Shown here: positions 22,435 to 31,333 of the stretch, one piece after another
Numbering within the stretch: the stretch's first letter is position 1
How the letters are laid out: every line of letters starts with the position of its first letter
Source: Xylanimonas oleitrophica
GTDB lineage: Bacteria > Actinomycetota > Actinomycetes > Actinomycetales > Cellulomonadaceae
Assembly: GCF_003244315.1 (NCBI RefSeq)
Contig: NZ_QKWH01000004.1
Location: forward strand, 248,001 to 312,000
DNA: 64,000 bases
Reading direction: 5' to 3'
The notes under the pieces: model-generated
Databases searched by the model: none
Told to the model about the DNA's origin: nothing
What the model saw: only the letters and a program-made list of their open reading frames with translations
Program-made: the position numbers and the translations under genes

Positions 22435-24632
22435 CGACCACCTCCGACCGCACCGCCGAGCCCGCGGGCGCCACCGGCGCCCCCGAGCCCGTCGAGGCCA
22501 CGCCCGCCGCCGACGTCGCCACGACGACGGCGCCGCACGACGTCCCGGCCTCCGGTGCCCCGGCGCGCCCCGCCGTGCGCCCCACGACCGCGGCGTCCGG
22601 CGAGCAGGAGCCCGGACCGCGCGTGGACGTGCCGGCGCTGCACGACGTGCTGCTGGGCCGCTGGCCGCAGTGGCGTGCCAAGGCCCGCGAGCGCGCCACT
22701 GACCCGACCTTCTGGAAGGACGAGTCCCTGTCGATGGACGAGCACCGCGAGCGGGTGCTCGAGCAGATGCGGCTCCTGGCGTCCGAGCCGGACCACCAGA
22801 CCTGGCTGGCGTTCCCCGAGCGCCTGGGCGGAGGCGACTCGCCGGGCGCGAACCTCGCCGGCTTCGAGGAGCTGACGCTCGCCGACCCGTCGCTGCAGAT
22901 CAAGGCGGGCGTGCAGTGGGGCCTGTTCGCCTCCGCGATCCTCCACCTGGGCACCCCGGAGCAGCAGGACCGCCTCCTCCCGGCGGCGATGGACCTGTCG
23001 GTGCCGGGCGCGTTCGCGATGACCGAGACCGGCCACGGCTCCGACGTCGCCTCGATCGGCACCACGGCGACGTACGACCCGCAGACGCAGGAGTTCGTCA
23101 TCCACACGCCGTTCCGCGCCGCGTGGAAGGACTACCTGGGCAACGCGGCGGTGCACGCCACGGCGGCCACCGTGTTCGCCCAGCTCGTCACCGGCGGCGT
23201 CAACTACGGCGTGCACTGCTTCTACGTGCCGATCCGTGACCCGAAGACGATGGAGTTCCTGCCCGGCGTGGGCGGGGAGGACGACGGCCTCAAGGGCGGC
23301 CTGCGCGGTGTGGACAACGGCCGCCTGCACTTCACGCAGGTGCGCATCCCCCGCACGGACCTGCTGGCCCGCTACGGCCAGGTGGCCCCCGACGGCACCT
23401 ACACGTCGTCGATCGACAGCCCCGGCCGCCGGTTCTTCACGATGCTCGGCGCGCTCGTGCAGGGGCGCGTCTCGCTCGACGGTGCGGCGATCACGGCCTC
23501 CAAGGTGGGCCTGGCCATCGCCACCCGCTACGGGGCCGAGCGCCGCCAGTTCACCGGCGCCTCGCCCGTCGACGAGATCGTGCTGCTCGACTACGCCACC
23601 CACCGCCGTCGTCTCTTCCCGCGCATCGCCGAGACGTACGCGATGCACTTCGCGCACGACCGCCTGCTCGACCTGTTCGACGACGTCTTCAGCGGCCGCT
23701 CGGACACCCCGGAGAGCCGCGAGGACCTGGAGACGATGGCGGCGGCGCTCAAGGCGACGTCCACCGACTTCGTGCTCAAGACGCTCCAGGAGTGCCGCGA
23801 GGCGTGCGGCGGTGCGGGCTTCCTCACCGAGAACCGCATCACGAGCCTGCGGGCCGACCTCGACGTGTACGCCACGTTCGAGGGGGACAACACGATCCTC
23901 CTGCAGCTGGTGGCCAAGCGGCTGGTGAGCGACTACGGCAAGGCGCTCGGCAAGCAGGTCAAGACCGGTCAGGGCATGGCCCGGTTCGTGGTGGACCAGG
24001 CCGTCGACAAGCTGCTGCACCGCACCCCCCTGCGGCGCGCCGCGCAGACGCTCACGGACGTGGCGACCCGTTCCGGCGGCCGCCTCGACACCGCGACGCA
24101 GCGCGAGCTGCTCAGCGACCGCGTGGCCACCAAGGTGGAGGAGGTCGCCCTGGCGCTGCGGCCGGCGCAGAAGGCGTCGCCGGAGCGCGCCCAGGAGATC
24201 TTCGACGACCACCAGGTGGCGCTGATCGACGCGGCACGCTCGCACGCCGAGCTGGTGCGGTGGGAGCTGTTCACCGAGGCGCTCGGCAAGATCGAGGACG
24301 CCGAGACCCGCCGGGTGCTGCGCTGGGTGCGCGACCTGTACGCCCTGACCGTCATCGAGCGTGACCTGGCGTGGTTCCTGCTCAACGGTCGCCTCTCGGC
24401 GCAGCGCGGACGCGCCGTGACGGCCGAGATCGACGCGCTCCTGCGCCGTCTGCGCCCGCACGTGCTCGACCTCGTCGACGCCTGGGGCCTGGGGCCGGAC
24501 CACCTGCGCGCGAAGATCGCGACGGGGGCGGAGAAGGAGCGTCAGGACGAGGCGCGGGCCTACTACGCGCGGCAGCGTGCGGAGGGCACCGCCCCGGTGA
24601 GCGAGAAGGCGCTGCGGCGACGTACCGCCTGA
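22431..24632 (+). CDS. Acyl-CoA oxidase/dehydrogenase (ACOX-like)
   Basis: 733 residues. A disordered Ala/Pro/Thr N-tail (about 1-70) precedes an acyl-CoA dehydrogenase core (GAFAMTETGHGSDVASIGTTATYD). The C-terminal half has the acyl-CoA oxidase signature: CREACGGAGFLTENRI, then DVYATFEGDNTILLQLVAKRLV with catalytic Glu484. Length and signature match ACOX more than short FadE enzymes. Flavin-dependent 2,3-desaturation of acyl-CoA is expected; the electron acceptor (oxygen or ETF) is not decidable. Read with TetR from one promoter. Confidence 0.9.
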   Translation: MTTTSDRTAEPAGATGAPEPVEATPAADVATTTAPHDVPASGAPARPAVRPTTAASGEQEPGPRVDVPALHDVLLGRWPQWRAKARERATDPTFWKDESLSMDEHRERVLEQMRLLASEPDHQTWLAFPERLGGGDSPGANLAGFEELTLADPSLQIKAGVQWGLFASAILHLGTPEQQDRLLPAAMDLSVPGAFAMTETGHGSDVASIGTTATYDPQTQEFVIHTPFRAAWKDYLGNAAVHATAATVFAQLVTGGVNYGVHCFYVPIRDPKTMEFLPGVGGEDDGLKGGLRGVDNGRLHFTQVRIPRTDLLARYGQVAPDGTYTSSIDSPGRRFFTMLGALVQGRVSLDGAAITASKVGLAIATRYGAERRQFTGASPVDEIVLLDYATHRRRLFPRIAETYAMHFAHDRLLDLFDDVFSGRSDTPESREDLETMAAALKATSTDFVLKTLQECREACGGAGFLTENRITSLRADLDVYATFEGDNTILLQLVAKRLVSDYGKALGKQVKTGQGMARFVVDQAVDKLLHRTPLRRAAQTLTDVATRSGGRLDTATQRELLSDRVATKVEEVALALRPAQKASPERAQEIFDDHQVALIDAARSHAELVRWELFTEALGKIEDAETRRVLRWVRDLYALTVIERDLAWFLLNGRLSAQRGRAVTAEIDALLRRLRPHVLDLVDAWGLGPDHLRAKIATGAEKERQDEARAYYARQRAEGTAPVSEKALRRRTA

Positions 24633-24637
24633 CGTGA

Positions 24638-24679
24638 CACGACGAGGCCCCGGGCGGCAACGCCCGGGGCCTCGTCGTG
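24638..24679. terminator. GCAA-loop hairpin after the acyl-CoA oxidase
   Basis: A perfect 19-bp stem (24638-24656 with 24661-24679) closed by the stable GNRA loop GCAA, lying between convergent genes. Confidence 0.8.
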
Positions 24680-24696
24680 CCGGCGACGGCGGTCGC

Positions 24697-25122
24697 TCAG
24701 GCGGCCGCCGGCGTGGTCAGGGGCTCGTCGTCGTCGGCGTCCGCTCCGACGCCGGGGACCGGGGCGGGGGCCAGGCCGGGAGCGGCATCCGGAGCGGTGC
24801 CGGCCGGCGTCGCAGGCGCCTCCAGGGGAACGCCGGCGGCTCCGGTCTCCGCTGCCTGCGCCGCCGCGGCGCCCGTCGTCGCGGCGTCCGCCGCCTCGGC
24901 GTCTGCCGGGGGGACGGTGGGGGTGACGGGCACCCCGAGCGTGACGGTGCTGGCGGTCTGCGTCTGCGGCGCCGGGGTCAGCCAGCCGAGCACGACGGCG
25001 GCCACGACCCCCACGAGCGCGGCGGCGACGGCGAGCGCCGTGCGGCCGGTGCCGAGGGCGAGTCCGAGCAGCGCTCCGTCCACCAGGGCGACCCCGGCTC
25101 CGGTCATCAGCACGGCCCTCAT
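24697..25122 (-). CDS. Small membrane protein with Ala/Pro-rich tail
   Basis: 141 residues. Two hydrophobic segments near the N-terminus (residues about 3-22 and 28-48) are followed by about 90 residues rich in Ala, Pro, Thr and Asp. GGGAGC lies 7 nt before ATG 25122. A GTG two codons earlier is possible. The family is not recognised. The tail composition suggests an exposed linker or spacer. Confidence 0.6.
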   Translation of the reverse strand: MRAVLMTGAGVALVDGALLGLALGTGRTALAVAAALVGVVAAVVLGWLTPAPQTQTASTVTLGVPVTPTVPPADAEAADAATTGAAAAQAAETGAAGVPLEAPATPAGTAPDAAPGLAPAPVPGVGADADDDEPLTTPAAA

Positions 25123-25274
25123 CCTCACGGCTCCCTTCGACGATCGTCCCCCACCATGGGACGACACCTGAGGGTCACCTGCATCCCGGGCGCGGCGTCG
25201 TGGCGCGCGTCACCCCGCTGCTCGGTGGCCTCGGTGGAGTGGGAGGGCGCGCCTCCGTGCCCGGGGGCCGCGGG

Positions 25275-25847
25275 TCAGTACCGGTGGTCCCAGCCGGACG
25301 GCTGCCAGGAGCCCGGGGCGGGGTCGGTGGGCGCCTGCTCCCACGGAGAGAGCTCGTGCACCTGGCTCCACGAGGGGCTGGCGGCGGTGGGGGAGGTGCG
25401 CAGGAGCTCCTGGTGCACCTCGCCGGCGAGGCGGAGGGCCAGCTCGAAGCGCACGGGTGTGCAGTTCTCGGCGCTGAGGCGGCCACCGAGGGCCGGGTGG
25501 GGCGAGAAGGCGAGCACCTCGTCCTCGCGGGGGCGCAGGCCGAGGCGGTGAGCCTCCAGGTAGATGTCCTCGAGGAGGATCTCCTCCCGCCCCTCGCGGG
25601 AGTCGAGCTCGGCGTAGAGGTCGACGGCGGTGGCCCAGCGCAGGGTCAGGGTGCCCTCGATGGTGTCGAGGAGCCACCAGCCCTCGAGGGACTCGAGGAA
25701 GACGTCGCCGAACGCCGTCGTGAATCGCGGCGTCTTGCCGTGGACCCCCAGCCACGACCACGACGCCAGCCCGAACGTGAAGGCGTCCGGGGTAAAGGTT
25801 CGAAGGATCTGCACATGCGCATCAAACCACCGTGTGATATTGGGCAC
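25275..25847 (-). CDS. DUF1851-like protein under a CRP-type site
   Basis: 190 residues from GTG 25847. Visible features are the aromatic WFDAHVQILRTF, FGLASWSWLGVHG, FGDVFLESLEGWWLLDTIEGTL and a C-terminal Pro/Ser/Trp tail. The FGD-FLES...WWLLDT pattern resembles DUF1851 (Tdi1/GAD-like immunity-domain relatives). No toxin gene is adjacent, so an immunity role is not supported. The start is uncertain; GTG 25880 would add 11 residues. The start region is less GC-rich than its surroundings and carries a perfect CRP-family palindrome 6 nt upstream. Confidence 0.65.
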   Translation of the reverse strand: MPNITRWFDAHVQILRTFTPDAFTFGLASWSWLGVHGKTPRFTTAFGDVFLESLEGWWLLDTIEGTLTLRWATAVDLYAELDSREGREEILLEDIYLEAHRLGLRPREDEVLAFSPHPALGGRLSAENCTPVRFELALRLAGEVHQELLRTSPTAASPSWSQVHELSPWEQAPTDPAPGSWQPSGWDHRY

Positions 25848-25852
25848 GAGGC

Positions 25853-25874
25853 TGTTGTGACCCACGTCACAACA
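25853..25874. promoter_or_regulatory. Perfect CRP/GlxR-type operator
   Basis: TGTTGTGAC-N4-GTCACAACA is a perfect 9-bp inverted repeat containing the canonical TGTGA-N6-TCACA core. It lies 6 nt upstream of the DUF1851-like GTG start. Such closeness implies promoter occlusion (repression) if that start is correct. Confidence 0.75.
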
Positions 25875-26019
25875 AGTCACCCGGGCCTGCGCCGCGAGAC
25901 CAGCGCCGCTCCCGACCCCGCGCAGCGCCTGCACAGCGCCCGCACCGCCCGCGCTGCCCGCGCTGCCCCCACTGCCCCGACGGCGGTGCGGGGCGGTGCA
26001 ACGCGGTGCCGGTGGCGGC

Positions 26020-26952
26020 TCAGGCAGGCACCGGCGGCGCGTGCCGGTCGTGACGACGGCGCGGTCGCACCGTCGTCACGGCCACCCCGAGCAGCAGCAG
26101 CACCCCGCCCGCCGCCTCGCCCACGGTCGGCACCTCGCGCTCCACCACCCAGGCAGCCGCCAGGCCCACCACCGGCACCAGCATGGTGAACGGCACCACG
26201 GACGACGCCGGGTATCGCGACAGCAGCATGTTCCACACGCCGTACCCGAACAGGCTCGCGAGCCACGCCGTGTAGAGCGTCGAGCCCACCGCGGTCCACC
26301 CCAGGTGCGCCAGCGCGTGACCCACCGCGTCCGGGCCGTCCAGCACCAGCGACAACGCCAGCATGGGCACCGGGACCACCAGCGCCGACCACACCGTCAT
26401 CGACAGTCCCGCCAGCGCCGGCGACCCGGCGGGAGCCGCAGCCCGCCTCCGGCCCGCCGCCCGGCGCGCCACCACGTTGCCCGTCGCCCAGCTCGCCGAG
26501 GCCAGCACCGTCAGCAAGAACGCCCCCGCCGGCGTCGCCGCCCCACGCCCCAGCGCCACGACCACCAGCCCCGCCGCACCCAGCACCACGCCAGCCACCT
26601 GCGCCGCCGTCGGCACCTCCCGGAGCACCGCCAGCGCCAGCAGCACCGTGAAGGCCACCTGCGCCTGCAGCACCAGCGACGCCAACCCTGGCGGCATGCC
26701 CAGCGCCAGAGCGGTGTACAGCAGGCCGAACTGGCCCAGGCTCATGAACGCGCCCACGGCCACGACGTCGCGCCACCGTGCTGCCGGCCGCGGGACCAGG
26801 AAGATCGCGGGCAGCAGCACCACCACGAACCGGATCGCCACGAACAGAGCAGGTGGCACCTCGGCCACCCCGTGGTCGATCGCCAGGAAGTTGAGGCCCC
26901 ACACCACCGTGACCAGCGTGGCGAGGAGGCTGTGACGCAGGGGCACGGGCAC
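26020..26952 (-). CDS. EamA (DMT) family transporter
   Basis: 310 residues with about ten transmembrane helices in two EamA halves. The first half has VVWGLNFLAIDHG, and VLREVPTAAQVAGVVLGAAGLVVV closes it; the second ends EREVPTVGEAAGGVLLLLGVAV. The pattern resembles RhaT/YdcZ/PecM-like drug and metabolite exporters such as EamA itself (amino acid export). The substrate is unknown. The GTG start has no strong ribosome site. Divergent from the MFS gene (75-nt gap). Confidence 0.88.
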   Translation of the reverse strand: MPVPLRHSLLATLVTVVWGLNFLAIDHGVAEVPPALFVAIRFVVVLLPAIFLVPRPAARWRDVVAVGAFMSLGQFGLLYTALALGMPPGLASLVLQAQVAFTVLLALAVLREVPTAAQVAGVVLGAAGLVVVALGRGAATPAGAFLLTVLASASWATGNVVARRAAGRRRAAAPAGSPALAGLSMTVWSALVVPVPMLALSLVLDGPDAVGHALAHLGWTAVGSTLYTAWLASLFGYGVWNMLLSRYPASSVVPFTMLVPVVGLAAAWVVEREVPTVGEAAGGVLLLLGVAVTTVRPRRRHDRHAPPVPA

Positions 26953-27027
26953 ATCCTGCCGCGCCCGGCACGGCCGCCGTGGTGCGGGTCACGGACCGGA
27001 CGGCGCTCGCGGGCCTACGCTCGCGCG

Positions 27028-28347
27028 GTGACAGCCTCCGCCCCGTCCACGAACGGGCCCGCCCACGATCCTGCGACGCCTCCCGTCACGGCGGCCACGC
27101 GGCGCCGCTCCATGCTCGCCTCCGCCGTCGGGAACGGCCTCGAGTGGTTCGACTGGAACATCTACGTGGTGTTCACGCCGTTCCTCACGGCTGCTCTCTT
27201 CGCGTCCGAGGACCCGGCCTCGTCCCTGCTCCAGGTGCTGGCGATCTTCGGCGTCGGCTTCGTGTTCCGCCCTGTCGGCGGCGTGCTCGCCGGGTACCTC
27301 GCGGACCGGCACGGGCGCCGCACCGTCATGATCGCCACCATGCTGACGATGTCGGCGGCGTCCCTGCTCATCGCGCTGACGCCGTCGTTCACCACGGCGG
27401 GCGTCTGGGCGTCGGTCATGCTGCTCGTCGCCCGCCTGGTCCAGGGCCTGGCGCACGGCGCCGAGTCCACGGCGGGGTACGCCTACATCGCCGAGATCGC
27501 CCCGGCTGCGCGGCGCGGGTTCTTCTCCTCCACCCTGTCCACGGGGGTGCTCGTGGGCTCCATGCTCGCCTCCGCGCTCGGCTGGGGCCTGACCGCCGCC
27601 CTGCCGGCCGAGGCGATGGCGGAGTGGGGGTGGCGGGTGCCGTTCCTGCTCGGGGCGGCGCTGTCCGTCGTCGTGATGTTCCTGCGCCGGCGCATGATGG
27701 AGTCGGAGGCCGTGGCGCACATCGCCGCCTCGGACGACGCTCCTGCGACGCCGGAGGTGCGCCGGGGCGTCTTCTGGTCCGGGTTCCGCATCTTCTGGTT
27801 CGTCGCCGCGATCTCCGTCGTGTTCTACACGTGGCTCACCTCGGCCTCCACCCTCGCCCAGACCCAGCACGGCATGGACGCGTCCGCGGCGTTCCGTTCC
27901 TCGCTCGTGGCACAGGCCGTGTGCGTCTGCCTGATGCCGGTGGCCGGGATCGTGTCCGACCGGATCGGGCGCAAGCCCGTCACGCTTACGTTCGCCCTGG
28001 GGTTCGTGGTGCTGTCCTTCCCGCTCATGGGGATGATCTCCGCCGAGCCGTGGACCCTCCTGGTCGCCCAGACGGTCGCGCTCGTGTTCGTCGCGATGGG
28101 CAACTCGATGTACTCCGCGCTGCTGTCCGAGCAGCTGCCCACCCGCTACCGCGCCCGCACCATCGGCATCGCCAACTCCCTGAGCGTCGCGATCTTCGGC
28201 GGCACCGCGCTCTACCTCAACCAGTGGCTGCACGGCATGGGCATGCAGTGGGCGTTCACCCTCTACTTCGTGCTCGTGTGCCTGGCCGCGGCGGTGGCCG
28301 TCTGGTTCATGCCGGAGCGCAAGGGGGTCGAGCTGCACGCCGTCTGA
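27028..28347 (+). CDS. MFS transporter, metabolite:H+ symporter (MHS) type
   Basis: 439 residues with twelve predicted helices. MHS features: AVGNGLEWFDWNIYVVF in helix 1, FRPVGGVLAGYLADRHGRRTVM (loop 2-3 motif), RLVQGLAHGAESTAGYAYIAE, and SDRIGRKPVTL in loop 8-9. Relatives import dicarboxylates, proline/betaine or shikimate. GTG lies 6 nt after TACGCT, suggesting leaderless translation. It stands alone. Confidence 0.88.
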   Translation: MTASAPSTNGPAHDPATPPVTAATRRRSMLASAVGNGLEWFDWNIYVVFTPFLTAALFASEDPASSLLQVLAIFGVGFVFRPVGGVLAGYLADRHGRRTVMIATMLTMSAASLLIALTPSFTTAGVWASVMLLVARLVQGLAHGAESTAGYAYIAEIAPAARRGFFSSTLSTGVLVGSMLASALGWGLTAALPAEAMAEWGWRVPFLLGAALSVVVMFLRRRMMESEAVAHIAASDDAPATPEVRRGVFWSGFRIFWFVAAISVVFYTWLTSASTLAQTQHGMDASAAFRSSLVAQAVCVCLMPVAGIVSDRIGRKPVTLTFALGFVVLSFPLMGMISAEPWTLLVAQTVALVFVAMGNSMYSALLSEQLPTRYRARTIGIANSLSVAIFGGTALYLNQWLHGMGMQWAFTLYFVLVCLAAAVAVWFMPERKGVELHAV

Positions 28348-28451
28348 CGTGGGTGAATGTCGGCACGTGTCAGCCGGCACGCTCACCCCGTCGCCCCGCG
28401 CGCCGATGTTGAAGAGGCAAACATCGCCGCACCGGAAGGCAGCCCCCTCGC

Positions 28452-31100
28452 ATGCGCACCCTGCCCGGCCTCGGCCGAACGCCTCGTCTCGGCCGACTGC
28501 GCAGCCCTGGCCGACTGCGCAGCCTCGGCGGGCTGCGCCGTTCCGGCGGCTCCGGCCGCCCGGGCCGCCCGGCGGGTCTCGGTCGGCTGCTCGGCAGGGG
28601 CCTGCCCGGTCTCGGCCGGTCCCTGCGGGCCCAGCTGTCGGTGGGCGGCGTGGGCGCCGTCGTGGTCACCGCCGTCGTGGTCACCACGGTGGGCGGGTGG
28701 CAGGTGTCCACCCTGGCTGCCGACGCCGGCCAGGACGTCGCCGACCTCGTGCGGCACGACCTCGAGGGAACGGTCGACCGGTCGGTCGCGCTCGTCGACA
28801 CCCAGGCGATGACCGTCGAGGAGCGTCTCGCCACCGAGGTGCGCGTGGCGCAGGCGATCCTGGAGGCCAGCGGCCCGCTGAGCTTCGGCGAACCCGTCGA
28901 GTGGGCGGCCGCGAGCCAGCTCGACGGGTCGCAGACCACCGTCGAGCTGCCGGCCCTGCTCCTGGGCGGCGAGCCTCTCGGCCGCAACACGGCCCCCGAC
29001 GTGGCCTCGCCGGTGGTCGACGAGGTGGCCGCCATGCTCGGCTCCGAGGCGACGATCTTCCAGCGCATGAACCGCGAGGGCGACATGCTGCGGGTGGCCA
29101 CCACCGTCGAGGACGGGCAGGGTCGCCGTGCCATCGGCACCTACATCCCGTCCCAGGTCGCGGGCGGTGGCGCCAACTCCGTGGTCGCGGCAGCGCTGGC
29201 GGGCAGGACGTACTACGGCATCGCCCCCGTGCTCGGGGAGCCGTACGCGAGCGCCTACGTGCCGCTCGTCGTGGACGAGCAGGTCGTCGGCATGATGTTC
29301 GTCGGCACGCCGCAGTCCGAGATCGACGGGCCGGTGCGCAAGGCGATCGCCAAGTCGGTGGTGGCCGATTCCGGGTACGTCACCGTCGTCGCCGACGACG
29401 GCTCCTGGGTGGTGCCGCCGCCCGGCGGTACCGACGGGCTGGGCAACGTCGCCGCCCGGCTCGTGACCGCGGGGTCGCAGTCGGTCCACTCCGTCGAGCT
29501 CGGCGTCGACCTGCCGGACGGCCCGGCGACGGTGCTCGCGCAGCGGTACAAGCCGTGGGGCTGGACGGTGGCGGCGTGGGTGCCCGACGCCGAGCTGCAC
29601 GCCGCGGAGAAGGAGCTGGCCGCGGGGGCGCGGCGCCTGGTGTGGACGCAGCTCGGCGTGGGCGTGCTCGTCGCGCTCGTCGTCGCCGCGGGGGTCGTCT
29701 GGACCTCCGGTCGCATCGTGCGGCGCGTCCAGCGGCTCACCGGGGCGCTGCGCCGTGTGGCCGGCCGCGACCTGTCGGTCGACGTGCGCGGCGAGGGCGC
29801 CGACGAGATCGGCGTCATGGGCAACGCGCTGGGGGAGGCGATCCGGGCGATGCGCGCCGCGCTGCACCAGATGCGGCGGGGCGCCGAGGCCGCTCGCCGC
29901 ACCGCCGAGCGGCTGTCCTCCTCGAGCGGCGAGCTGGAGGAGGCCGCCGGGCACACCTCCGCCAGTGCCCAGCAGGCGGCCGCCAGCGCCGGCGTCGTCA
30001 GCGACGAGGTCCAGGCCGTCACCGCCGCGATGACGGAGATGCGCACCACCATCGAGGCGGTGGCCCGGGACGTCGGCGACGCGTCGGAGCAGGCCGCGCA
30101 GGCCGTGGGCGTCACCACGGAGGCGGCCGAGGTGGCCGTGCGCCTGCGCGAGTCCTCCTCCCAGATCGCCTCGGTGCTCAAGGTGGTGACCCAGATCGCC
30201 GCGCAGACCAACCTCCTGGCCCTCAACGCGACGATCGAGGCCGCCCGGGCCGGTGAGGCCGGCAAGGGCTTCGCGGTCGTCGCGGGCGAGGTCAAGGACC
30301 TCGCCCAGCAGACCACCACCGCCATCGGGGAGATCGGGCCCGTGCTCGAGGCGGTCTCGCGCGACGCCACCGACGTCGGCCGTGCCATCGAGCGTCTCGC
30401 AGAGCAGATCGCCGCTGTGGACGAGCGGCAGTCGTCCATCGCCGCCGTCGTGGAGGAGCAGGCCACCACGACGTCCGACGTCGAGCGCAACCTGCTCGTG
30501 GCGGCCGGCACGTCCAGCGAGATCGCCCAGAGCGCCGCCCTCGTGGCGCGCTCGGCCGAGCAGTCGCAGTCCGGTGCTCTCGAGGTCCGCGGTGCGGTGG
30601 ACGAGCTCACCGAGGTGTCGGAGGCGCTGCACGGAGAGGTCGAGGGCTTCCTGCTGGGTGTCGAGGCGGTGCTGCCCCGGAGCGAGGCCGCGCCGGAGTC
30701 GGACTCCGAGGCCGAGGCCGAACCCGCCGAGGCCGAACCCGCCGAGGTCGAGGACGCGGGGGCGGCGGGCCCCGCCGTCGTGCACGCCGACGACGCGGCC
30801 GCTGACGACCACGCCCTGTCCCACGGCACCGGTGGCGACGGCGAGGACCTCCGCACGGACGACGCCACCGCCGAGCTCGACGCGGCCGCCGACGGCGCGG
30901 AGGACCTCCTGGGCGCCGGGGGCGACGGCGGCCCCGAGCCGGAGGCCGCGGAACAGGCCGACGGGGCGGGCGCGGGACCGGGGACCTCCCAGCGGGACGC
31001 GCAGCGCGAGGCAGCGCAGGACGCCGGGCACGGGGCAGAGCGGGACGCCCGGGACGACGGCGCTGAGCAGGGCGAGGACCGGGACCGGCCGGAGGCGTAG
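28452..31100 (+). CDS. Methyl-accepting chemotaxis protein with Cache-type sensor
   Basis: 882 residues. Residues 1-60 are a Leu/Arg/Gly repeat tail ([15 protein letters not shown]-like). TM1 is about 63-83, an extracellular single-Cache-like sensor about 85-390 ([29 protein letters not shown]), TM2 about 397-420, then HAMP. The signalling tip is [20 protein letters not shown] (about 580-605). A roughly 145-residue acidic Ala/Glu/Asp-rich tail ends without a CheR pentapeptide. No che genes are in the window. The first ATG is used; the tail makes the exact start uncertain. An inverted repeat (CGATGTT/AACATCG, 28404-28426) lies just upstream. Confidence 0.88.
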   Translation: MRTLPGLGRTPRLGRLRSPGRLRSLGGLRRSGGSGRPGRPAGLGRLLGRGLPGLGRSLRAQLSVGGVGAVVVTAVVVTTVGGWQVSTLAADAGQDVADLVRHDLEGTVDRSVALVDTQAMTVEERLATEVRVAQAILEASGPLSFGEPVEWAAASQLDGSQTTVELPALLLGGEPLGRNTAPDVASPVVDEVAAMLGSEATIFQRMNREGDMLRVATTVEDGQGRRAIGTYIPSQVAGGGANSVVAAALAGRTYYGIAPVLGEPYASAYVPLVVDEQVVGMMFVGTPQSEIDGPVRKAIAKSVVADSGYVTVVADDGSWVVPPPGGTDGLGNVAARLVTAGSQSVHSVELGVDLPDGPATVLAQRYKPWGWTVAAWVPDAELHAAEKELAAGARRLVWTQLGVGVLVALVVAAGVVWTSGRIVRRVQRLTGALRRVAGRDLSVDVRGEGADEIGVMGNALGEAIRAMRAALHQMRRGAEAARRTAERLSSSSGELEEAAGHTSASAQQAAASAGVVSDEVQAVTAAMTEMRTTIEAVARDVGDASEQAAQAVGVTTEAAEVAVRLRESSSQIASVLKVVTQIAAQTNLLALNATIEAARAGEAGKGFAVVAGEVKDLAQQTTTAIGEIGPVLEAVSRDATDVGRAIERLAEQIAAVDERQSSIAAVVEEQATTTSDVERNLLVAAGTSSEIAQSAALVARSAEQSQSGALEVRGAVDELTEVSEALHGEVEGFLLGVEAVLPRSEAAPESDSEAEAEPAEAEPAEVEDAGAAGPAVVHADDAAADDHALSHGTGGDGEDLRTDDATAELDAAADGAEDLLGAGGDGGPEPEAAEQADGAGAGPGTSQRDAQREAAQDAGHGAERDARDDGAEQGEDRDRPEA

Positions 31101-31122
31101 CTCCCGCTGGTTTCCTGAGCAA

Positions 31123-31138
31123 CAGTTCAGCGGAACTG
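31123..31138. promoter_or_regulatory. Palindrome and direct repeats upstream of the glucanase
   Basis: CAGTTC-AGCG-GAACTG is a perfect 6-bp inverted repeat. It overlaps the first of two GGAACGT direct repeats (31138 and 31151). These lie about 200 nt before the glucanase ATG, between it and the MCP stop. A sugar-responsive operator is possible. The leader also holds a 9-bp hairpin (31282-31305) ending 28 nt before the ATG. Confidence 0.35.
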
Positions 31139-31333
31139 GAACGTGAGCAGGGAACGTACCGTGATGCGTTCTGCCCCTTGTGTCCGTTTCACCCTCTCGG
31201 GTTCCATGAGGGCGGGCGTCAGCGCGTCGAGGCGGTCGCCGAGGTGCGACCACCGTCGTGCGCGCCGTCGCCGAGCCGTACCTGCCCTGCAGCTCCGCAG
31301 GGCAGGAGGAACCGTCCGCGAGGGAGCATCCCG

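Noticed and set aside
28383-31253. A 956-codon open frame on the minus strand opposite the chemoreceptor gene
   Set aside because: It is the mirror of a well-supported MCP. Long antisense frames are expected at this GC content, and the translation is His/Arg/Gly-rich without domains.
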